Source: Halieaceae bacterium UBA5044
GTDB taxonomy: Bacteria > Pseudomonadota > Gammaproteobacteria > Pseudomonadales > Halieaceae
DNA: 64,000 nucleotides
Assembly (NCBI GenBank): GCA_002416125.1
Contig: DIBU01000013.1
Coordinates: forward strand, 173,687 to 237,686
Direction of reading: 5' to 3'
Made by a program: the position numbers and the translations under genes. Shown one piece after another: positions 8,254 to 16,836 of the stretch (the stretch's first letter is position 1; each line of letters starts with the position of its first letter). The notes under the pieces are model-generated. The model was given only the letters and a program-made list of their open reading frames with translations. It did not search any database and was not told the origin of the DNA.

Positions 8254-9608
8254 TGGATCTGGCCTACACCATCGGTATCACCCTGCTGACGCTCGGCGTG
8301 CTGGTGGCGGTGCATGAGTTCGGCCACTTCTGGGTGGCGCGACGGTGTGGTGTGAAAGTCCTGCGCTTCTCAATAGGGTTTGGCAAGTCCATCTACACCT
8401 GGCAGGATCGGCACGGCACCGAGTTCTGCATCGCCCTGATCCCCCTCGGCGGCTATGTGAAGATGCTGGACGAGCGGGAAGGGGAGGTCGCCGCTGGCGA
8501 GCGTGAACTGGCGTTCAATCGCAAGCCGGTGCTGCAGCGGATCGCGGTTGTCGCGGCGGGCCCCATCGCCAATTTCCTGCTGGCTATTGTCGCCTACTGG
8601 TTCCTGTTCATGGCCGGCGAAAGCGGCTATGCGCCGGTGATCGGCGCGGTCAAACCCGGCTCTGTGGCGGATATCGCCGGGCTGGAGGCGGGGCAGGAAA
8701 TTGTCGCTGTTGACGGCAAGGAAACGCCGACCTGGCAGGCCTTGAGCTTCCGCCTGCTGGATCGCATCGGCGATACCGGGACGGTGCAGTTCAGCGTGAA
8801 GTATCCGGACTCGGGCATGATCTACGAATCCGAAGGCCAGCTTCAGCAGTGGCTGGGAGACGATGAGTCCCCCGATTTGCTGACCGGTCTTGGCATCACA
8901 CCCTATGCGCCCTCCGTGCCGCCAGTGGTCAGCGAGGTGGTCGCCGACAGTCCGGCGGAGCGCGCCGGTCTGCTGCCGGGGGACCGCGTGCTGAGCGCCG
9001 ACGGTACGCCCATGGACGAGTGGCTGGAGTGGGTGGCCTACGTGCGCGACCGGCCGGGCCAGTCGATTGCCCTGGAGGTGCAGCGGGGCAATGACACAGT
9101 AGCAATGCAGATTGTGCCGGATGCAGAAACTGACAGCGCGGGCGAAACGATAGGTCGTGTCGGTATCGCCGTGTCGATGCCGGCGTTGCCCGAGGGCATG
9201 CTGCGCGAGTTTGAGCGTGGCCCCGTAGCATCCCTGGGAGCGGCATTTGTGCGCACGGGGGACCTGGTGGGCTTTACTCTGAGCTCGATCAAGAAGATGA
9301 TCCAGGGATTGATCTCGCCAAAAAACTTGAGTGGCCCCATCACCATTGCTAAAGTGGCGTCCGCTTCGGCGAAGTCGGGGTTGGAGTCCTACATCGGCTT
9401 TCTGGCCCTGCTCAGTGTCAGCCTCGGAGTTTTGAATCTGTTGCCCATTCCGGTGCTTGATGGTGGCCACCTGCTGTATTACACGGTGGAGCTCCTGGCG
9501 GGGCGGCCAGTGCCTGAAAAAGTGCAGATGCTGGGTTACCAGCTTGGCCTGTTCCTGATTCTCGGGGTCATGGCACTGGCTCTATATAACGATTTCGCGC
9601 GCCTGTAG
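8253..9608 (+). CDS. rseP: Site-2 intramembrane metalloprotease RseP
   Basis: Cleaves the anti-sigma factor RseA within the membrane during the sigma-E envelope-stress response, and clears signal-peptide remnants. The 451-residue protein has the zinc motif HEFGH at residues 21-25 in the first membrane helix, two central PDZ regions (about 115-285), and the C-terminal NLLPIPVLDGGHL motif with the third ligand. The start overlaps the dxr stop (TAATG). It is followed by bamA, the usual envelope-stress gene order. Confidence 0.96.
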   Translation: MDLAYTIGITLLTLGVLVAVHEFGHFWVARRCGVKVLRFSIGFGKSIYTWQDRHGTEFCIALIPLGGYVKMLDEREGEVAAGERELAFNRKPVLQRIAVVAAGPIANFLLAIVAYWFLFMAGESGYAPVIGAVKPGSVADIAGLEAGQEIVAVDGKETPTWQALSFRLLDRIGDTGTVQFSVKYPDSGMIYESEGQLQQWLGDDESPDLLTGLGITPYAPSVPPVVSEVVADSPAERAGLLPGDRVLSADGTPMDEWLEWVAYVRDRPGQSIALEVQRGNDTVAMQIVPDAETDSAGETIGRVGIAVSMPALPEGMLREFERGPVASLGAAFVRTGDLVGFTLSSIKKMIQGLISPKNLSGPITIAKVASASAKSGLESYIGFLALLSVSLGVLNLLPIPVLDGGHLLYYTVELLAGRPVPEKVQMLGYQLGLFLILGVMALALYNDFARL

Positions 9609-9677
9609 GGTTGGGCAACCCGGGCATTGACACATCAAGGACCTTGGGGTCGGGCCTCACCAGTGGTTGGGACTATT

Positions 9678-12275
9678 TTGAAAAGACGCATTAATCTGCT
9701 ACTGGCGCTTGCCGTGCTGCTGCTGGCTCCCCTGGGCCAGGCGCAGGACGCATCCTTTATCGTTGCGGATATCCGCGTGGAGGGGTTGCAGCGAATCTCG
9801 GCAGGGTCGGTGTTCGCAGCCATGCCGCTCGCGGTGGGCGACCTGGTGAACGCCGAGGCTATCCGCGCCGCTTCCCGCAGCCTGTTTGCCACGGGGAATT
9901 TTGACGATATCCGCATAGGCCGCGACGGTAACGTGCTGGTGGTCATCGTTGCCGAGCGCCCGAGTATCAGCGAGATCAACATCGAGGGGAACAAGGCGAT
10001 CGAGACCGAGGCGCTGCTTGACGGTTTGCGCGGCGCCGGTCTGGCCATCGGCCAGGTGTTCCAGCGCTCTACCTTGGAGGGCATGCAGCTTGAGTTGCAG
10101 CGCCAGTACGTGCAGCAGGGCCGCTATGACGCCAACATCGAGACCGAGGTATTGCCGGAGCCGCGCAACCGCGTGGCGATCAATATTGACGTCGATGAAG
10201 GCACCGTCGCTGCCATCAAGCACATCAATGTGGTGGGTAATGAGGTGTTCAGCGATGAGGAACTTACCGATCTGCTGGAGTTGCAGACGACGGGATGGTT
10301 TTCCTTCTTCACCAATGACGACAAGTACTCCCGCGAAAAACTCACGGGAGACCTGGAAAAGCTGAGCTCCTACTACCTCGACAGGGGTTATTTGCAGTTC
10401 ACGATCAACTCCACCCAGGTGTCGGTGTCTCCCGACAAGCGTTCGGTGTACATCACCGCCAACGTGACCGAGGGTGAGAAGTTTACCGTCAGCAGTGTCG
10501 ACCTGTCCGGTGACCTGGTACTGCCCGAGAGCGATCTGCGGCGCTTCATCCTGGTCGGTGAGGGGCAGACGTTCTCCCAGCAGATGGTGACCTCGACCGA
10601 AGAGTTCATCACGCGGCGGCTGGGCAACGAGGGGTACAACTTCGCCAAGGTCACCGGCATCCCGGAGATCAACGAAGAGGACAACACGGTCGGCCTCAAG
10701 TTCTTCGTCGATCCGGGCAAGCGCACCTACGTGCGGCGAATCAGTTTCGAAGGCAACCAGAAAACGGCAGATGAAGTGCTGCGCCGCGAAATGCGCCAGA
10801 TGGAGAGCGCACCGGCCTCGGCGTCGGCCATCGAGCAGTCGCGCATTCGTCTGGAACGTCTCGGCTACTTCAGCAAGGCGACCGTAGAGACCCCTGAGGT
10901 CGCCGGTCATGACGACCTCATCGACGTCGACTTTACGGTGGAAGAGCAGTCGTCAGGCAGCATCGGTGCCAGCTTCGGTTACGCGCAGGATGCGGGGCTG
11001 ATATTCGGCCTGAACCTGCAACAGGACAACTTCCTGGGCACAGGACGGCGCATCGGTATCGGCCTCAACTCCTCACGCTACCAGGATCTGTACAACTTCA
11101 GTTACACCAACCCGTACTTTACCGAAGACGGTGTCAGCCGCGGCTTCAACGTCTTCTACCGTTCGACCGACCTGTCTGAGATCAACGTGGCACGCTACAC
11201 CACCGATACCCTCGGTGCGGCGCTCAACTTCGGCTACCCGATCAAGGAGACCCAGCGCCTCGGGTTCAGCTTCGGAGTCGCCAATACGGACATCACCGCC
11301 GGCCGTTTCGCGGTGCAGGAAATCAAGGCCAGCCCGCGCCTGGTTGAGGGCGTTGAGGGTTTCTTCGAAAGCAACCTCTTGCCCGACGGCACGTTCTCGG
11401 CGCCGGAGGTATTCCGTCCTTTGGAGGAGTTGCCCGATGGATCGCTCACCATTCCGGAGGAGCCTGGCTTCCTCGACCTGAATGGCGACGAGTACCTCAA
11501 CTGGACCACCTCACTGAGCTGGAACCAGTCGACCCTCAACCGCGGTATCCTGGCGACCCGCGGTGCGTCGCAGTCGCTGGTCTTCGAGGTGGCGGTACCG
11601 GGCTCCGATGCCCAGTTCTACAAGCTGGTCTACCGCGGCGAGAAGTTCCTGCCCATTACCGAGGAGTGGATCGTGCGCTTCCGCACGGAGCTCGGCTACG
11701 GTGATGGCTATGGCGACACCACCAACCTGCCCTTCTTCGAGCACTTCTTCTCCGGCGGTTTCGGCTCGGTGCGCGGCTTTGAGAGTAATACCCTGGGTCC
11801 CCGCGGTACGCCGGCTGCCCTGTATGACATCAACCAGCCGGTCACCGGGATTGATGAGAACGGCAACCCCACCGAAGTGGGCGGCCCCGACGGCACCCAG
11901 TTTGGCTACCGCCTCGACCCGGATACGGGCAAGCTGACCTTCAGCGTGCCGGATACCACCCCGGACCCGTTCGGCGGTAACGCCCTGATCGAAGGCAGTG
12001 TGGAGCTGTTGTTCCCGCTACCGTTCCTGAAAGATCGCAGCAAGTTGCGCTCGGCCTTCTTCTTTGACGTGGGCAACGTGTTCAACACCAAGTGCTCCAG
12101 CAACCAGCTGAACTGCTTCGACATTGATGCGGGTGAACTCCGCTATTCAGTCGGTGTCGGTGTAACGTGGATAACCGGTTTCGGGCCCATGAGTTTCAGC
12201 CTTGCCAAGCCGCTCAACGAGTCCCCCGAAGATGAGCGCGAAATTTTCCAGTTCACACTGGGTCGGGGTTTCTGA
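9678..12275 (+). CDS. bamA: BamA, outer-membrane protein assembly factor (Omp85)
   Basis: The essential barrel of the BAM complex that folds proteins into the outer membrane. A signal peptide (KRRINLLLALAVLLLAPLGQAQ) is followed by five POTRA domains and a 16-strand barrel with the L6 motif SVRGFE and a terminal phenylalanine (LGRGF). The start is uncertain. TTG at 9678 gives a standard signal peptide and 865 residues, with GGGA just upstream. GTG at 9663 is the alternative. It is longer than E. coli BamA (810), mainly through loop insertions in the second half, including a CSSNQLNC cysteine pair. Confidence 0.95.
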   Translation: MKRRINLLLALAVLLLAPLGQAQDASFIVADIRVEGLQRISAGSVFAAMPLAVGDLVNAEAIRAASRSLFATGNFDDIRIGRDGNVLVVIVAERPSISEINIEGNKAIETEALLDGLRGAGLAIGQVFQRSTLEGMQLELQRQYVQQGRYDANIETEVLPEPRNRVAINIDVDEGTVAAIKHINVVGNEVFSDEELTDLLELQTTGWFSFFTNDDKYSREKLTGDLEKLSSYYLDRGYLQFTINSTQVSVSPDKRSVYITANVTEGEKFTVSSVDLSGDLVLPESDLRRFILVGEGQTFSQQMVTSTEEFITRRLGNEGYNFAKVTGIPEINEEDNTVGLKFFVDPGKRTYVRRISFEGNQKTADEVLRREMRQMESAPASASAIEQSRIRLERLGYFSKATVETPEVAGHDDLIDVDFTVEEQSSGSIGASFGYAQDAGLIFGLNLQQDNFLGTGRRIGIGLNSSRYQDLYNFSYTNPYFTEDGVSRGFNVFYRSTDLSEINVARYTTDTLGAALNFGYPIKETQRLGFSFGVANTDITAGRFAVQEIKASPRLVEGVEGFFESNLLPDGTFSAPEVFRPLEELPDGSLTIPEEPGFLDLNGDEYLNWTTSLSWNQSTLNRGILATRGASQSLVFEVAVPGSDAQFYKLVYRGEKFLPITEEWIVRFRTELGYGDGYGDTTNLPFFEHFFSGGFGSVRGFESNTLGPRGTPAALYDINQPVTGIDENGNPTEVGGPDGTQFGYRLDPDTGKLTFSVPDTTPDPFGGNALIEGSVELLFPLPFLKDRSKLRSAFFFDVGNVFNTKCSSNQLNCFDIDAGELRYSVGVGVTWITGFGPMSFSLAKPLNESPEDEREIFQFTLGRGF

Positions 12276-12302
12276 TCATTTTTTCTGACGTTGGAGTGTA
12301 TT

Positions 12303-12821
12303 GTGTCTAGAGTCCTTAAAACCGTATGTTTCACTGCCGCTCTGCTGCTGCCGACTTTCGGTTGGGCGCAGGGCAAGATCGCCGTGGTCAATCTGGAGCA
12401 GGCCATTCTGCAAACCGACCACGCGCAGAAGCGCCTGACCGCTGAGCGCAACAACGATGCCTACAAGTCCGACAAGGCAGAGTTCGACCGCCTGAAGGAC
12501 GAGTTGGACAAGATGGTCAAGGATTACCAGAAGGATTCCGCGGTGATGAGTCAGGACCAGCAGCTCTCTGCGCGCCGCAATCTGGCCAGCAAGCAGGCAG
12601 ACCTTGAGCACGTTGCGGGCAAGTTGCAGCAGACCGAGCAACAGGTCGGCCAGCAACTGCTGCAGGAGATGTCGCCCAAGGTGCAGGAGGTCCTGCAGGA
12701 ACTCATCACCACGGAAGGTATCGGCCTTCTGCTGCAGCGCGGTTCCGTTATCCACGCGGATGCCGGCTACAGCATCACCGCCAAGGTGACAGACAAGCTC
12801 AACCAGGCCTTCACCGAGTAA
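12303..12821 (+). CDS. skp: Periplasmic chaperone Skp/OmpH family
   Basis: A trimeric periplasmic holdase that escorts unfolded outer-membrane proteins to BAM. The 172-residue product has a signal peptide ending near GWAQ, then GKIAVVNLEQAIL and a long charged helical hairpin (residues 45-125) typical of the Skp tentacles. The GTG at 12303 is chosen because GGAG lies six bases before it. It follows bamA by 27 bases. Confidence 0.93.
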   Translation: MSRVLKTVCFTAALLLPTFGWAQGKIAVVNLEQAILQTDHAQKRLTAERNNDAYKSDKAEFDRLKDELDKMVKDYQKDSAVMSQDQQLSARRNLASKQADLEHVAGKLQQTEQQVGQQLLQEMSPKVQEVLQELITTEGIGLLLQRGSVIHADAGYSITAKVTDKLNQAFTE

Positions 12822-12827
12822 GCCAGC

Positions 12828-13841
12828 ATGCGCACCCTGGGAGAGCTGGCTGCATTCCTGGGGGCCGAGCTGCGCGGAGATCCGTCGCTGTCGGTGACGG
12901 GCATAGCGCCGCTGGGACGGGCCAGTGCGTCCCAGCTGTCGTTTCTGGCCAGCGCGCGCTATCTGGGCCAGTTGCAGCAAACCCGGGCTGCGGCGGTCAT
13001 CCTGCGTCCCGACCAGGCGGAGCGCTGCCCCGTCGCCTGTTTGCTGGCCGACAACCCCTATCTGGCGTTCGCCCGTGCCACGGCACTGTTCGTAGACGAA
13101 ACACCCGTTGAAGCCGGCGTACACCCCAGCGCGACGGTGTCGGCGCAGGCAAGGCTGGCACCCGGCGTTTCGGTGGGTGCCAATGTGGTGATTGACGCCG
13201 GCGCGGACATCGGGCCCAACGTGGTGCTGGGCGCCAATTGCGTGATCGGTGAACGCTGCAGGATCGGGGCGGGCACCCGCCTGCACGCCAGCGTGGTGCT
13301 CTACCGGGATGTGACGATTGGCGAGCACTGTACGCTGCACGCCAATGCGGTGCTGGGAGCCGATGGTTTCGGCTTTGCGCCCAGCCCCGAAGGTTGGCAG
13401 AAAATCCACCAGCTCGGTGGTGTGCGCATCGGCAACCGCGTCGAGATCGGCGCCTGCACGACCATTGACCGTGGTGCATTGGAGGATACCGTGGTCGAGG
13501 ACGGTGCCATCATCGATAATCTGGTACAGATCGCACACAACTGTCACATCGGCAAAAATACCGCGATAGCGGGTTGCACCGGATTGGCGGGAAGCACGAT
13601 TATAGGGGCGAACTGCACGCTCGCGGGTGGTGTTGGTGTTGTCGGTCACGTTGAGATCTGCGACAACGTGCATATCACAGGCATGACCATGGTCACCAAG
13701 TCGATCACCGAGCCGGGTTCCTATTCTTCGGGAACGCCAATGGCCTCCACCCGGGACTGGAAGCGCAGCGCTGTGCGGTTTGCGCAGTTGGACAGCATCC
13801 AGAAGCGCCTTGCGGGACTGGAAAAACAGCAACAAGAGTGA
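12828..13841 (+). CDS. lpxD: UDP-3-O-(3-hydroxyacyl)glucosamine N-acyltransferase
   Basis: The third step of lipid A synthesis: transfers a 3-hydroxyacyl chain from ACP to the 2-amino group of UDP-3-O-acyl-glucosamine. The 337-residue protein has the N-terminal uridine-binding domain, many hexapeptide repeats of a left-handed beta helix (ANVVIDAGADIGPNVVLG and others), and the catalytic region VQIAHNCHIGKNTAIAGCTG. It lies six bases after skp in the conserved lpx cluster. Confidence 0.97.
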   Translation: MRTLGELAAFLGAELRGDPSLSVTGIAPLGRASASQLSFLASARYLGQLQQTRAAAVILRPDQAERCPVACLLADNPYLAFARATALFVDETPVEAGVHPSATVSAQARLAPGVSVGANVVIDAGADIGPNVVLGANCVIGERCRIGAGTRLHASVVLYRDVTIGEHCTLHANAVLGADGFGFAPSPEGWQKIHQLGGVRIGNRVEIGACTTIDRGALEDTVVEDGAIIDNLVQIAHNCHIGKNTAIAGCTGLAGSTIIGANCTLAGGVGVVGHVEICDNVHITGMTMVTKSITEPGSYSSGTPMASTRDWKRSAVRFAQLDSIQKRLAGLEKQQQE

Positions 13842-13865
13842 TCGTGGGGGACCCGCAGCTTGATC

Positions 13866-14294
13866 ATGGATATTTCCGAAATTCGCAACCACCTACCGCA
13901 CCGCTATCCTTTTCTGCTGGTGGACAGGGTGCTGGAGCTGAACCTCGGCGAGTCCATCGTCGCGTGCAAGAACCTGACAATCAATGAACCCTTTTTCAAT
14001 GGCCACTTCCCGGAGAAGCCTGTTTTTCCCGGTGTGATGCTGCTTGAAGCCATGGCGCAGGCGGCAGGCATTTTGGGTTTCAAGTCGATGAACAAGACAC
14101 CGGCCGACGGCTCCATGTACTACTTTGTCGGCGCCGACGACCTGCGTTTCAAGCGCCCCTGTGTGCCGGGGGATCAGGTTATGCTGCGCGCAAAGATTCT
14201 GTCGGACCGCCGCGGTATCTGGAAATTTGCGGTCAGCTCCGATGTCGATGGTGCCCTCTGCGCCTCTGCCACCATTCTCTGCGCCGACCGCTGA
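13866..14294 (+). CDS. fabZ: 3-hydroxyacyl-[ACP] dehydratase FabZ
   Basis: Dehydrates 3-hydroxyacyl-ACP in fatty acid elongation and competes with LpxA/LpxD for the same hydroxyacyl pool. The product of 142 residues has LPHRYPFLLVDRV, the catalytic His in GHFPEKPVFPGV, and the following MLLEAMAQAAG helix with its catalytic Glu. The ATG at 13866 matches homologues (MDI.EIR.HLPHRYPF). A TTG six bases upstream has a somewhat better spaced G-rich site and is possible. Confidence 0.97.
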   Translation: MDISEIRNHLPHRYPFLLVDRVLELNLGESIVACKNLTINEPFFNGHFPEKPVFPGVMLLEAMAQAAGILGFKSMNKTPADGSMYYFVGADDLRFKRPCVPGDQVMLRAKILSDRRGIWKFAVSSDVDGALCASATILCADR

Positions 14295-14297
14295 CCC

Positions 14298-15068
14298 ATG
14301 ATTCACAGTCAGGCCATCGTAGACCCCTCAGCCCGCGTCGCCGACGATGTTGAAGTAGGTCCGTGGACACTGATAGGCCCGGATGTCGAGATAGGCCCGG
14401 GGTGCAAGATCGAGTCCCACGTCGTTATCAAGGGCCCAACGCGCATCGGTGCGGGCAACCACATCTATCAGTTCTCGACGATTGGTGAGGCAACCCCGGA
14501 CCTGAAGTACCGCGATGAGCCCACCTACCTGGTGATCGGCGACAACAACATCATCCGCGAGAATGTGACGATCCACCGGGGCACCGTGCAGGACCGGGCG
14601 GAAACGACCATCGGCAACAACAACCTGATCATGGCCTACGTGCACATAGGTCATGACTCCTGTATTGGCAACCACACCATCCTGGTCAACAACACCGCGC
14701 TGGCTGGGCACGTTCAGGTGGGTGACTGGGCGATACTCAGCGGTTATACCCTGGTGCATCAGTTCTGCAAGATCGGTGCACACAGCTTCAGCGGCATGGG
14801 TACCGCCATTGGCAAGGATGTGCCCGCCTACGTCACCGTCAGTGGCGCACCCGCCGAGGCCAAGACCATCAACATCGAGGGGCTGCGCCGGCGCGGCTTT
14901 TCCTCCGAGGCGATCAGCCAGCTCCGGCGCGCTTTCAAGATTGTCTACCGGCAGGGGTTGACGCTGGAACTGGCGATCCAGCGGCTGGAAACCATGTTGC
15001 GCGATACGCCCGAGGTGCAGGTGATGATCGACTCCATACGCGCCTCGGAGCGCGGCATCGTCCGCTAG
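14298..15068 (+). CDS. lpxA: UDP-N-acetylglucosamine O-acyltransferase LpxA
   Basis: The first step of lipid A synthesis: transfers a 3-hydroxyacyl group from ACP to UDP-GlcNAc. The 256-residue protein has the usual hexapeptide beta helix and catalytic H119 (IGHD, equal to E. coli H125), with NIEGLRRRGF near the C-terminal domain. At the hydrocarbon-ruler position (E. coli G173) it has M167 in SFSGMGTAIG. This is the pattern of the C10-specific Pseudomonas aeruginosa enzyme, so 3-hydroxydecanoate is the expected substrate. Confidence 0.97.
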   Translation: MIHSQAIVDPSARVADDVEVGPWTLIGPDVEIGPGCKIESHVVIKGPTRIGAGNHIYQFSTIGEATPDLKYRDEPTYLVIGDNNIIRENVTIHRGTVQDRAETTIGNNNLIMAYVHIGHDSCIGNHTILVNNTALAGHVQVGDWAILSGYTLVHQFCKIGAHSFSGMGTAIGKDVPAYVTVSGAPAEAKTINIEGLRRRGFSSEAISQLRRAFKIVYRQGLTLELAIQRLETMLRDTPEVQVMIDSIRASERGIVR

Positions 15069-16222
15069 TGGCAGGCAAGCGCCTGCGTGTTGGCATTCTC
15101 GCCGGTGAGGCCTCCGGAGATATACTGGGTTCGCGCCTGTTGTCCGCGCTGCGCCGCCGCTACCGTGATCTCGAGGTGGAGGGCATTGGCGGGCCACTGA
15201 TGCAGGCCGAAGGCCTGAACAGCCTGTTTCCCATGGATCGCCTCTCGGTGATGGGCTTTGTCGAGCCGCTGAAACGTCTGCCGGAGCTGTTGCACATCCG
15301 CCGCAGCGTATACCGGCACTTTCTCGCCAATCCGCCCGATGTGTTCATTGGCATCGATTCACCGGACTTCTGCCTGCGCCTGGAGTCGAAGCTGCGTCGG
15401 GCGGGCATCAAGACCGTGCATCTGGTCAGTCCCTCGGTCTGGGCCTGGCGCCAGGGGCGTATTCGCAAGATCCGCCGTGCCGTAGACAGGATGTTGTGCC
15501 TGTTCCCCTTCGAAACGGCTATCTACCACCAGCACGGTATCGCGGCCGACTTTGTCGGGCACCCGCTGGCGGACGAGATCCCGCTGTTCACCGATCGGGA
15601 CAGCGCCCGTGCCAGCCTGGGGCTTGCGCAGGAGGGCCGCCTGCTCGCCCTGCTGCCGGGCAGCCGGGGCGGGGAAGTGGCGGCGCTGACGCCCCTGTTC
15701 CTGGACGTCGCGCGCCGTCTTGCCGCAGCAGACCCTGAGCTGCAGTTTGCCCTGCCCGCCGCCAACGCCGAGCGTGAGGCGCAGATACGCGGCTTGCTGG
15801 AGCCCGCCGGAGGGCTTCCGCTAACGCTTGTCCACGGGCGCTCGCGGGAGGTGATGGCGGCGGCGGATGCCGTCCTGCTGGCGTCTGGCACGGCGACGCT
15901 GGAGGCTCTCCTGGTGCAGCGGCCGATGGCAGTGGCCTACCGCATGGCGCCCCTGAGCTGGGCGCTGGTGTCGCGGCTGGTGCGCATTCCCTTCGCGGCA
16001 TTGCCCAATATCCTGGCGGGGCGCGCGCTGGTGCCGGAACTGATTCAGCAGGCTGCGACCCCCGCCGCGCTGGTCGCAGCGGTTCAGCCGCTGCTGTACA
16101 ACGCCAAGGTGGCCGCGGAGCAGCGTCAGGCTTTTGCCGCTATTCACCAGTCACTGGCGCTGGGTTTCGGCGAGCGCTGTGCCGATGGCATTGAGGCCGT
16201 GCTGGACGAACGCGCGCGATGA
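15068..16222 (+). CDS. lpxB: Lipid-A-disaccharide synthase
   Basis: A membrane-associated glycosyltransferase (GT19) that joins UDP-diacylglucosamine and lipid X into the lipid A disaccharide. The protein of 384 residues has GILAGEASGDILG, GIDSPDFCLRLE, HLVSPSVWAWR and the C-terminal LLASGTATLEALL. The start is a GTG overlapping the lpxA stop by one base, so the two are translationally coupled. Confidence 0.97.
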   Translation: MAGKRLRVGILAGEASGDILGSRLLSALRRRYRDLEVEGIGGPLMQAEGLNSLFPMDRLSVMGFVEPLKRLPELLHIRRSVYRHFLANPPDVFIGIDSPDFCLRLESKLRRAGIKTVHLVSPSVWAWRQGRIRKIRRAVDRMLCLFPFETAIYHQHGIAADFVGHPLADEIPLFTDRDSARASLGLAQEGRLLALLPGSRGGEVAALTPLFLDVARRLAAADPELQFALPAANAEREAQIRGLLEPAGGLPLTLVHGRSREVMAAADAVLLASGTATLEALLVQRPMAVAYRMAPLSWALVSRLVRIPFAALPNILAGRALVPELIQQAATPAALVAAVQPLLYNAKVAAEQRQAFAAIHQSLALGFGERCADGIEAVLDERAR

Positions 16223-16827
16223 ACGACCTGCTGGCCCTAGACGGCGCTGCGCCCGGTGTAGCCGGTGTGGACGAAGTCGGTCGCGGACCGCTGGCGGGTG
16301 ACGTTGTGGCGGCCGCCGTGATCCTGGATCCAGCGCTACCGATTCCCGGCCTGCGCGACTCCAAGAAGCTCAGCCCGCTGCGTCGCGAGGCCCTGGCGCA
16401 GCAGATACGCGAACAGTCGGTGGCATGGGCGCTGGGGCGTGCCTCGGTGGCTGAGATCGATACCCTGAACGTACTGCAGGCGTCGCTACTCGCCATGCGT
16501 CGCGCGGTAGAGGCACTGGATCCGCAACCGGTCAGCGTGCTGGTCGATGGCAACCGCCTGCCGGTCTGGTCCTACCGGGCAGATGCGGTGATTGGAGGGG
16601 ACGACCGGGTGGCCTGCATCGCGGCGGCGTCCATTCTGGCCAAGGTACAGCGGGATGCTGAACTGGTTGAGCTGGACCAGCGTTATCCCGGCTACGGATT
16701 CGCCAGCCACAAAGGTTACCCCACTGCCCGGCATTTGCAGGCTTTGCAGCGTCTCGGGGTGACACCGGCACACCGTCGCAGCTTTGCGCCGGTCAAAAAA
16801 CTGTTGCCGGAGACGCACCGGGGGTAA
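16219..16827 (+). CDS. rnhB: Ribonuclease HII
   Basis: Removes ribonucleotides and RNA from RNA-DNA hybrids. The product has 202 residues with the active-site motif GVDEVGRGPLAGDVV, the DSKKLSPLRRE loop, and the C-terminal HKGYPTARHL and HRRSFAPVK motifs. The ATG overlaps the lpxB stop (ATGA). The lpxB-rnhB-dnaE order is conserved in gammaproteobacteria. Confidence 0.97.
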   Translation: MNDLLALDGAAPGVAGVDEVGRGPLAGDVVAAAVILDPALPIPGLRDSKKLSPLRREALAQQIREQSVAWALGRASVAEIDTLNVLQASLLAMRRAVEALDPQPVSVLVDGNRLPVWSYRADAVIGGDDRVACIAAASILAKVQRDAELVELDQRYPGYGFASHKGYPTARHLQALQRLGVTPAHRRSFAPVKKLLPETHRG

Positions 16828-16836
16828 ACTGACCCC

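Noticed and set aside
9340..9660. Sigma-E promoter before bamA or skp, as in E. coli
   Set aside because: No GGAACTT...TCTGA/TCAAA-like pair at suitable spacing could be found by eye.
12276..13892. Long open frame (538 codons) on the minus strand opposite skp and lpxD
   Set aside because: It lies wholly antisense to two well-conserved genes, has His/Arg/Gln-rich shadow composition and no family motif.
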